This document shows positions 56,230-64,000 of a DNA stretch of 64,000 bases, one piece after another. The notes beneath the pieces are model-generated. The model was not told where the DNA came from. It saw only the letters and a list, made by a program, of their open reading frames with translations, and ran no database searches. The position numbers and the translations under genes are program-made. Source of the stretch: Amphiura filiformis (Eukaryota > Echinodermata > Ophiuroidea > Amphilepidida > Amphiuridae); assembly GCF_039555335.1 (NCBI RefSeq), contig NC_092628.1:37718965-37782964 (forward strand). The letters run 5' to 3'. Position 1 is the first letter of the stretch. The number at the start of each line of letters is the position of its first letter.

Positions 56230-56518
56230 ACTAAAAATTTTACCTCTGTCACTATCGATACAGTGTACACAGTATGAATTAGGGACAGAGGTAAAAAGTG
56301 GTAGTATATATATGTGGTTTTACCCTGTCCAAATATCCTGTACACAGTATTGATAGGGGAAAAAAGTTGTAATACATGTATATAGAACTCCGAGGTAAAG
56401 TAGTCAAGTACTATACTACCACTTTTCACCCTTGTCCTCTATCAATATTGTACACACACCCCGACTAATGGTCGGGTAAAAAGTGACAGTGGTAAAAAGT
56501 GGTAGTATAGTATACTAC
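56230..56518. repeat. Inverted-repeat cluster built on GGTAAAAAGTGGTAGTAT
   Basis: GGTAAAAAGTGGTAGTAT occurs near 56289 and 56478, and its complement ATACTACCACTTTTCACCC near 56411. GACAGAGGTAAAA (56283) mirrors TTTTACCTCTGTC (56237), and TGTACACAGTAT recurs at about 56265 and 56339. The segment can fold into alternative hairpins. Confidence 0.7.
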
Positions 56519-56668
56519 TGACTTTTAGGAAAATTATTAACTTCAAGCATCCCGGGGATGTGGTGAAGGGGAGGCAGCAAATGTTACCATTTTATAAATT
56601 TTATTTTGGGACGTTTTTTTAATGAAGTATTAATGTATTGCACCAAGCATTGCTCATAAAGGCAAATC

Positions 56669-56754
56669 ACACTTTCCGGCGGTTTTGTAAACATTTTGTA
56701 ATACTCAATTGTTTGATCTTAACATTATCATTCACTCAACCGCGTGTGAGAAAG
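56669..56754. repeat. Dispersed ~90-bp repeat, copy 2, running into the gap
   Basis: Parallels 54855-54945: CACTTTCCGGCGGTTTTGTA and AACATTATCATTCACTCAAC. It ends at the run of Ns. Confidence 0.75.
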
Positions 56755-56954
56755 NNNNNNNNNNNNNNNNNNNNNNNNNNNNNNNNNNNNNNNNNNNNNN
56801 NNNNNNNNNNNNNNNNNNNNNNNNNNNNNNNNNNNNNNNNNNNNNNNNNNNNNNNNNNNNNNNNNNNNNNNNNNNNNNNNNNNNNNNNNNNNNNNNNNNN
56901 NNNNNNNNNNNNNNNNNNNNNNNNNNNNNNNNNNNNNNNNNNNNNNNNNNNNNN
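56755..56954. other. Assembly gap (200 N)
   Basis: Exactly 200 unresolved bases, probably a scaffold gap of arbitrary size. It is bordered on the left by a repeat and on the right by the start of a tandem array region. Frames drawn across it are meaningless. Confidence 0.99.
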
Positions 56955-57007
56955 AATCTTTAATCTCCGCTGCTACGGAGTCTTTAATAGTCGATCTCTG
57001 ATTATCA

Positions 57008-58760
57008 CAGTGTCCCAGCAAACACAAAAACGTTTTAAAAACATTTTATATAAGTTATATTTTGGCTGTTGGTTTAGGTAAAAACGTTTTAATAACATTA
57101 AAATGTCGAGTTATATAAAGGTCATGATAACGTTTTAAAACGTTTTGTATGAAAACACACTACAACAATTATATAGTTTTAAATGTTTTCAAAAATGTTA
57201 TTGTGAACTATTTTTGCAAACATTTTTGCCAAATATTGTGTCAATACTTAAATAACATTATATTAAAATATATGAACCCAGCAAACACAGAAATGTTGTT
57301 AAAATGTGTTTTTTTTTCAAAACCTTTTAATAACATTTAAATGTCGGATTATATAAAGGTCATGAAAACGTTTTTAAAACGTTATTGAAAATATTTTGGG
57401 CAAACATTTTTCGCAAAATATTTTTTCAACTCCCAAAATAACATTCTGTTTAGAATGTTTTGTATCAAGTTTTCAAGAATGTTTTTGGAATGTTATTAAA
57501 ACGTTTTATACCCTTTATATAACCCGACATTTAAAAGTTTTCTGTAAAACATTTTTTTTTGCTGAGCAGTAGATTATCAAAACATGTTTGTTAAGGTTAT
57601 GAAAACGCTTTATACTCTTAATATACCCTCTATATAACCCGACATTTAAACGTTTCCTGACAAACTTTTATAACCTTTTGCGAATGATGTCGAAAACGTT
57701 TTGTGTTTGCTGGGGTAGCTTCTTATTATGATTTGTCTCATATTAGTTTACCGGGATTCATAACAATTAGTTACCGGGATTCATAACAAAACCTTTTAAT
57801 AACATTTAAATGTCGGGTTATATAAAGGTCATGAAAACGTTTTTAAAACGTTATTGAAAATATTTTGGGCAAACATTTTTCGCAAAATATTTTTTCAACC
57901 CCAAATAACATTCTGTTTAGAATGTTTTGTATCAAGTTTTCAAGAATGTTTTTGGAATGTTATTAAAACGTTTTTATACCCTTTATATAACCCGACATTT
58001 AAAAGTTTTCTGTAAAACATTTTTTTTTGCTGAGCAGTAGATTATCAAAACATGTCTGTTAAGGTTATGAAAACGCTTTATACTCTTAATATACCCTCTA
58101 TATAACCCGACATTTAAACGTTTTCTGACAACCTTTTATAACCTTTTGCGAATGATGTCGAAAACGTTTTGTGTTTGCTGGGGCGGCTTCTTATTATGAT
58201 TTGTCTCATATTAGTTTACCGGGATTCATAACAATTAGTTACCGGGATTCATAACAAAACCTTTTAATAACATTTAAATGTCGGGTTATATAAAGGTCAT
58301 GAAAACGTTTTTAAAACGTTATTGAAAATATTTTGGGCAAACATTTTTCGCAAAATATTTTTTCAACCCCAAAATACCATTCTGTTTAGAATGTTTTGTA
58401 TCAAGTTTTCAAGAATGTTTTTGGAATGTTATTAAAACGTTTTTATACCCTTTATATAACCCGACATTTAAAAGTTTTCTGACAACCTTTTATAACCTTT
58501 TGCGAATGATGTCGAAAACGTTTTGTGTTTGCTGGGGTCGCTTCTTATTATGATTTGTCTCATATTATCAAAACATGTTTGTTAAGGTTATGAAAACGCT
58601 TTATACTCTTAATATACCCTCTATATAACCCGACATTTAAACGTTTTCTGACAACCTTTTATAACCTTTTGCGAATGATGTCGAAAACGTTTTGTGTTTG
58701 CTGGGGTCGCTTCTTATTATGATTTGTCTCATATTAGTTTACCGGGATTCATAACAATTA
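57008..58760 (+). repeat. Tandem array of ~469-bp fold-back units with CAGCAAACACA ends
   Basis: CCCAGCAAACACAAAAACGT at 57013 and repeated complements TTTTGTGTTTGCTGGGG (near 57700, 58166, 58521 and 58703) are the inverted ends of one element. Units starting near AACCTTTTAATAACATTTAA recur at 57321, 57790 and 58258 (period about 469). The later unit carries a deletion and a partial extra copy. Within each unit TCGGGTTATATAAAGG pairs with CCTTTATATAACCCGA. Copies are nearly identical, so the array expanded recently. No coding potential. Confidence 0.88.
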
Positions 58761-58940
58761 GTCGATTCCGAATAGCTCCGAATTGAGGTGTGCCGATACA
58801 TTATAAATAATACATGAATCCTAATAATTAAATATTATTATACAAGATTTATAGTAAAGCAAGGAAATGGAATCTGTGCTATATGCCTTCTTATCACGCT
58901 TGATTAGTATTCTATATAGCCCGTTTCTATATACACTAAG

Positions 58941-59345
58941 CCAAAAAAGAAACTTATAATTTTTCACAAGGTCATATCTTAAAATCCTGTCTATCAAAAT
59001 TAACCAAAATTACACACAGGATTGCCTCAATACTCTTCTCTAAAGACATGTCACTAACTATGCAGTTGTCCAACTGACACAACAGCAAAATGCACTGACA
59101 TGCAACACCTTCCTGGACCACATTCACAGCGCAACAGATTTCTTTGGCTGGGTTCCAATTATTCGCCTGTGAATGTGATCCCGGAAGCTGTTCCGTGTCA
59201 GTGCATTTTACTGTTGTGTCAGTTGGATAACTGCTTGGTTACTGAGATGTGTTTAGAGTAGAGTATTGAAGTAATCCTGTGTGTAATTTTTGTTCATGTA
59301 CAGGCGAATAATTGGAACCCAGCCAAAGAAATATGTTGCGCCAGC
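58941..59345. mobile_element. Three-unit fold-back element, copy 2 (middle unit inverted, right end truncated)
   Basis: Relative of 17481-18082. The left unit starts AAAAAAGAAACTTATAATTT and holds TCCAACTGACACAACAGC. The middle unit (59150-59320), bordered by GGGTTCCAATTATTCG and CGAATAATTGGAACCC, is in the opposite orientation to copy 1. The right arm stops after AGCCAAAGAAATATGTTGCG. Confidence 0.8.
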
Positions 59346-60520
59346 CTATTCTCATATTAGTACATGTTAACCAATGGATACGAGAAAAAGATAGTATGCA
59401 TTGCCCATTGTGTTAAAATATATTGTAGTCTTACATGGTATTCTAGTAATTGATGAACAAGGGATACTAGCATACATTTACACTGTACCATGTTTGTAGC
59501 GGTTCCACACACGTTAGGGAGCGTTTTCGATGAATATTGGGAGCCACCGAAAATCAAAACATCATGTGACTGCACTGCTGGTGCTGTTTTTGATGCGATG
59601 ATAGGAGCTATAATTTCATGATTTAGTCATGACATTTCATGATTTTATGAAAAGGTAAGAGTCAATGTAAACCCCGGCCAAGACGTGTCGGTTTTTTTTT
59701 CTTTTGGCGTACTCCATATAATACGCTATAATTGTATGGAAACAGAATGTTTCGTCGATCATTATTCGTGGTCATCATGCCAGTCAGTGCAGGCAGTAGT
59801 ACGTACGTGGGTCAAAATTCGGAACCATTTTCATCGTTATGTTTCGGAATTTTGTCCTACAAAACGCTACAGTATAACATTTTGACCCATAAATATAAGC
59901 AGAAAATGGGTTTAAGATTGCAAAAAAATGAGAAAGTTGCAAAAATGTAATCATAATCACCAAAATACGTTCATCATGTTCATACCAGTGCCAGTGGCAT
60001 AGTCTGCATAGTCCTAAAAACATCTGTGTATGTCCATGCAGCGTAGTTTCATGTTATTGCGTAGTATAGTATAGTAGTACAGGGATCTATACGATGATTC
60101 TTTTTTTTGGGTGGATCACCGTATAGGCATTTTACACGTAAATTAAACCTGTGCATGTGTGCACCATGCAATTGAAAAGCAGACCGGTACTGCACAGTGC
60201 CGCTGGCGCTGGTTACCAGTTGTTCTCGTCTAAAGTTAATTTTTTATTACTTCCGTGGTCCGGGTACGCGCTGGTGAATTGTGATCGCGTAGACGTGACA
60301 AGGTCGCCTACTACGCACCGGGCCGACGACCAATGGTTCAATCGGCTTGTTTATTTCTTTTGTGTGTACGCTCGTCTACGCTTGGCGCACAGCTTGGACC
60401 ACGGAATTGAAGTGTTGGATATGGCCGGGATGGATAAACAACATCTACACCCGGCTTTCCGGTCCTAAACAATGCAAACCCTGCTAGAACAGATAAACAT
60501 CTCAAAAAATCTCTAATCAT
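59346..60520. other. No gene recognised; GC-richer island about 60150-60470
   Basis: Open frames on both strands between 60151 and 60613 sit in a GC-richer patch with several CG dinucleotides. Neither contains a motif I know. It might be an exon, a promoter-type patch or an old insertion. Confidence 0.35.
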
Positions 60521-60521
60521 C

Positions 60522-60916
60522 CTTAAATAAAGACCATTATTCAAAATGGGTGATTGTATTACAAATCTGTAAAATGTGTTGAAAGCAGCATTTATTTCTG
60601 CACATTTTGACACCTCATTTGTAGAAATTGACTAAATATTGATGTCACAGCGTACATTTAAATCAATGTAACCCAAGATTTGAAAGTTGCAGTAAATTGT
60701 ATTGATTTTGTATTCAGCATAATGGAAGGAAATCTGTGTAATGATATCTGGGGCGTAGGTAAGTGCAACTTTCAAATCTGGACCTCACTACTTAAATTGA
60801 CCGGTGACATGTTATTGTTTTCTGGGCTATTGTGTCAAATGAGGTGTCAAAATGCGCAGAAAATTCTGCTTCCAATGCATTTTACCAATGTGTAAATGGC
60901 CATTATTTAGGGGGGG
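60522..60916. mobile_element. ~395-bp fold-back element
   Basis: The left arm AAAATGTGTTGAAAGCAGCA, TTTCTGCACATTTTGACACC, TCATTTG pairs with the right arm CAAATGAGG, TGTCAAAATGCGCAGAAAAT, TGCTTCCAATGCATTTTACC. Near the centre AGATTTGAAAGTTGCA mirrors TGCAACTTTCAAATCT perfectly. Outer flanks (AAATAAAGACCATTATT and GGCCATTATTTAGG) suggest the borders; the TSD is unclear. Confidence 0.75.
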
Positions 60917-61230
60917 TGGGGGTTAGTTACTTTTTTTGAGATGTTTATAAGATATACGCATGCATACTCGCGAGCTATTTATGCAACGTGCGAGCAATGT
61001 AGGCTATGTTTGCGCGCGTCCAATCACCATGGACTGAGCAAGTAAACATTTTCTCACGTAGGCAATAATACTCGTGAAGTATGTGAATTAATTGGTGATG
61101 TAGATCGAAGAAAGCTTACATAATAATTTAATACCCCCTGGTACCGTACTAACTATTTAACTATACGGATCTACTCAAGTTTTTTTTGGCATGCATCGAT
61201 TCCATTAATATTTCATGATTGATTGAAATC

Positions 61231-61505
61231 ACTTTTTGACCAAAAACACATTTTTGACCAAAAAACACATTTTTGACAAAAATCACATTTTTGACCAAAA
61301 ATCACATTTTGACCAAAAATCACATTTTTGACAAAAAATCACATTTTTACCAAAAATCACATTATTTACCCAAAAATCACACATTTTTACCAAAATCACA
61401 CTTTGAGCAGAAATCTAATTTTAAGCAAAGTCATGTTTTTTACCAAAAGAGTGTTTTCTACTAAAACTCATGTTTTTTTACTAAAAATGTTTTTGACCAA
61501 AAAAG
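61231..61505. repeat. ~18-bp minisatellite (TTTTTGACCAAAAATCACA)n
   Basis: About fourteen imperfect units of TTTTTGACCAAAAATCACA, decaying to the right into ACCAAAAG and CTAAAACTCATG variants. Open frames over it are Lys/Asn/His-rich by-products. The units have no constant spacer arrangement, so it is not a CRISPR array. Confidence 0.9.
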
Positions 61506-61854
61506 ATTCTGAAGACATAATAATAATAAAATTGGACGGGTACTTTCGCATGATACCTGAATTTATTAATCTCGCTATCGGCGTATTATGCAAAATATAA
61601 TAATACCTTTTAAGAAGAGTAAAACTACATGCAAGCATATTTTTGCTGAACCATGAAATGGTATCAACCTATATTAGTGTATGTTACTTACTTGCTTACT
61701 TACTTGCTTACTTACTTAATACTTCCTTACCAACCATTTGGTCTGAAATGGACATATCTTTAAATGCCACGAAGGTATGAATCCCCAAGTGGTGTCAAAT
61801 GAAAGAGGAAGGAGTAAAGAATATAATAAATATTTCCTAACATCAGAGGTCATC

Positions 61855-62390
61855 CAAGGGGTCACAGGGGTCATTTTAACCGAAAATGCTCCAATTGAGC
61901 TGAAATTTATATGCAATGATCCTCATGACATTCTAAATATGTTTAAAACATTTTAATATTCATTTAAGGCCATTAAGGGGTCATAAAGGGGTCAAAAGTC
62001 AAGTTTTCAAAAATGCTCCAATTGAGCTGATATTTAAATGCAATGATCTTTATGACATTCTAAACATGTTTAAAATAGTTTCAAATTCATTTAAGGTCAA
62101 TAAAGGGGTCAATAAAGGGGTCAAAGGTCAAGTTTTCAAAATGGTCCAATTGAACTGAAATTTAAATGCAATGATCCTTATGACATGACATTCTAAACAT
62201 GTTTAAAATATTTTTAAAATTCATTTTTAAAAGGTCATTAAGGGGTCATAAAGGGTTCAAAGGTCAAGTTTTCAAAAATGCTCCAATTGAGCTGATATTT
62301 AAATGCAATGATCCTTATGACACTCTAAACATGTTTAAAATATTTTAAAATTCATTTGAGGTCATTAAGGGGTCATAAAGGGGTATACAT
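61855..62390. repeat. ~125-bp tandem repeat, four copies, with GGGGTCAAAGGTCA motif
   Basis: Each unit contains AAGGGGTCATAAAGGGGTCA, AAGTTTTCAAAAATGCTCCA, ATTGAGCTGATATTTAAATG and CAATGATCCTTATGACATTC. The G-rich part reads GGGGTCAAAGGTCA near 62118 and GGTTCAAAGGTCA near 62246, two AGGTCA-like hexamers one base apart. A diverged relative lies near 12410-12570. Confidence 0.85.
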
Positions 62391-62567
62391 GTACCACAAT
62401 ATACTGCCAAAGCCCCATGGTTCAGCTATGGGGCGGTAACCGCTCTAGTTAAAGTTAAGTGGTATCAGTATTACACATACCACTGTTTATGAAAGCTCAA
62501 TGTCCTTACAAATGTGGTAGTATTTAGCTATAGTACATATATACAGCTTAAAAATGTAAAAACTATA

Positions 62568-62731
62568 GCCAGGGGCAGATTTAGAGGGGGGCGTGCCCCC
62601 TCTATTTTTTGCAGATTGGCGCCTGACTCTGTGTATTTTTGCAGAGCGGCGCCTGACTTTGTGTGGGGCGCCGAGCCGTGGTGGCGGCGGCTCGGCGCCC
62701 CCTCTATTGAAAATTTCTGGATCCGCCCCTG
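62568..62731. mobile_element. ~160-bp MITE with CAGGGGC ends (hAT-like)
   Basis: CAGGGGCAGATTTAGAGGGG at left and the complement of the right end CAGGGGCGGATCCAGAAATT pair, bracketing GC-rich repeats (GCGCCTGACT twice). Many CAGGG-ended hAT MITEs look like this. The minus-strand frame across it (62487-62891), with ADPEIFNRGG, is translated TIR sequence. Confidence 0.7.
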
Positions 62732-62961
62732 ATAACCTTCTAATATGAGAATTGTCCTCTCTAGGCGAGATTGAAAAAAATAGGGCGGACTCGCCCAGGT
62801 CTCCCCTATATATGATTTTTACCCCTAGCTCATGGTGGAAGCATTGAGGCTGACACATTGTGTCGAGAACCGCACACCCCAAGAACTGCAAAAATGAAGT
62901 TTAAGCTGTGAATTTACAATATTATTTTATTTCAATTCAAAGCATATATATTCCATATGAT

Positions 62962-63888
62962 CAGGGATGCAAATTGTGCGGGAGCGGGGAGCACCGCTCC
63001 TAGGAAATGAGAGTCAAATTTGAGGAAATAATGCCATGAGAAGAAAAAAAAAGAAAGAGAGGAAAAAAAAGGGAAAAGAAAAAAGAAAAAAGAGGAAGAG
63101 GGAAAAGAGGAAAGAAAAGAAGAAGAGTGAGGTACAAGATAATAGGGATGGCTGTGTGGAAGTGAAGCTACTGAATGGAAGAGAGGAAACACTGGTTGTG
63201 CAAAATTTGGAAGAATTCACATTGTTCAAGAAATAAGAGCAAAAAAGAGGAAGGTGTTGGTGTTAGAATATGAAAATTTACAATTCATCACCATAGGAGG
63301 TATCCCATGTTATTTAACAGGAAAAAAAGAAGTTGGATGAAGACAGGTGGAAACAGGGCTCATATCTGAGGAAATTTAGAGAGGCGACAATCATACCTGA
63401 GGTCCTGAGGAAATTTATAGAGAGGCAGCAATGAGGATTTTCTGGGAACAAAAGTCATGAAAGAATTCAGTGTACTTAGTATCAAAACTAATGCCACTGA
63501 GAAGAGGACAAATTGGAAAATATTGAGGAAATTTAAAAAGTAGAACCATATAAAGCACTAAACAAGTTGTGCTCCTCTAACAAAAAATGATAGAGGAAAG
63601 GGGGTAAAGGAAAATAAAAGGGGAAAGGAGCCTCTGTCCGACCAAAATGACCCCAAACTAGTGTAAAATACCAAATTTTTGCGCGCTACGCGCACACATT
63701 GTCATCGTAAAGCCTTTTTTTGATGCTCTAAGACCTAACATACAGTCGCTCTAAAACTTCACCGTATGTTAACATTCTCATCTTTTGAAGTGCAGAATAA
63801 AGCTATTTTATGCATGGTATGATTGAGGAAATCTTGAGCCTAAACACCTAGCTTGCTCCTGAGGAAGAAATCACAATTTGCACCCCTG
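62962..63888. mobile_element. 0.93-kb TIR element with CAGGG ends (hAT-like)
   Basis: The left end CAGGGATGCAAATTGTG and the complement of the right end CAGGGGTGCAAATTGTG pair over 17 bp. Flanks CATATGAT and CATATATGAT may be an altered 8-bp duplication. The interior is purine-rich and repeats GAGGAAATTTA near 63019, 63372, 63409 and 63522. No transposase frame is visible. Confidence 0.65.
63036..63128. repeat. Purine (A/G) low-complexity tract
   Basis: About 90 bases of almost pure A and G inside the hAT-like element. Both the Lys/Arg/Glu-rich plus frame and the Ser/Phe-rich minus frames here are artefacts of composition. Confidence 0.95.
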
Positions 63889-63965
63889 CATATATGATAG
63901 TGGGCAGTTATTGAATTGAAGCCGTATAATAATAAAGATGATATCATCACTGCTCTTCTCCATCC

Positions 63966-64000
63966 GACTCAATAGCTCAGTTGGTAGGGCATCGGTCCGG
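63966..64000 (+). tRNA. 5' half of a tRNA-like sequence at window edge (SINE head more likely than a tRNA gene)
   Basis: TAGCTCAGTTGG (63973-63984) is an exact A box. The D arm pairs (GCTC with GGGC), then ATCGGTCCGG would be the 5' side of the anticodon arm. Position 33 reads C where T is invariant in real tRNAs, so a tRNA-derived repeat is more likely. The B box lies beyond the window. Confidence 0.5.

Noticed and set aside
56091-56429. Minus-strand frame with VRLPIIVAIVITILLTW, considered as the missing VEGF first exon
   Set aside because: The only phase-compatible donor would be GTCAAA, far from consensus, and the hydrophobic stretch is poorly placed after the ATG.
56638-57081. Long frames spanning the gap
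   Set aside because: Built mostly of Ns; not interpretable.
61231-61505. Regular ~18-bp repeats that might suggest a CRISPR array
   Set aside because: Repeats are directly adjacent without spacers and degrade gradually; the genome is animal. It is a minisatellite.
62487-62891. 134-codon minus-strand frame with ADPEIFNRGG
   Set aside because: The recognisable part is translated hAT-like MITE end (GGGGCGGATC complement); not a host gene.
63014-63236. Lys/Glu-rich and Phe/Ser-rich frames
   Set aside because: Arise from a purine-only tract.

Overview
This window is animal (metazoan) DNA, about 35-40% GC by eye, almost all of it non-coding and dense in repeats. There are no operons, ribosome-binding sites or long uninterrupted bacterial-type genes. 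Evidence for an animal: one spliced, VEGF/PDGF-family growth-factor gene with GT-AG introns; remnants of Penelope-like and CR1/jockey-like retroelements; a Tc1/mariner-type transposon remnant; tRNA-derived SINE-like pieces; and more than twenty short terminal-inverted-repeat (TIR) or fold-back elements, several with target-site duplications (TSDs) I could read directly. The mix suggests a marine invertebrate, perhaps an echinoderm or hemichordate, but that is inference and I cannot name a species.

Layout. 0-2.4 kb: the 3' end of a Penelope-like element, a locally inverted and duplicated repeat family with two microsatellites, and a tRNA-like SINE head split by a MITE. 3-10 kb: six TIR or fold-back elements, including a palindrome with a 9-bp TSD (3661-4703), a 1.38-kb palindrome (5524-6900) and a 2.1-kb element with eleven copies of a 15-bp motif (7815-9923). 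10.3-14 kb: two decayed LINE fragments. 14.7-18.1 kb: tandem arrays and a three-unit fold-back repeat. 18.9-22.5 kb: a 3.56-kb palindrome whose outermost stretch translates identically on both arms. 22.8-29.4 kb: TIR elements, a tandem duplication and SINE-like pieces. 29.4-31.6 kb: the best LINE remnant, on the minus strand. 31.6-40.3 kb: more TIR elements and a very decayed LINE.

41.0-48.4 kb (minus strand): four exons of a VEGF-C/D-like gene, from the start of the PDGF domain to the stop codon. Splice phases agree at all three junctions. Its two large introns hold several TIR elements and duplicated blocks. The 5' exon or exons (signal peptide) were not found. 49-64 kb: a second copy of a TTAA-flanked MITE, a mariner-like element with a MITE nested in one arm, an unrecognised small ORF at 52.2 kb, a 200-base assembly gap (56755-56954), a 469-bp tandem array, minisatellites (one carrying direct-repeat AGGTCA-type motifs), a hAT-like element, and the first half of a tRNA-like sequence at the window edge.

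The growth-factor gene is the only confident host gene. Everything else is mobile DNA, its debris, or sequence in which I see nothing specific.
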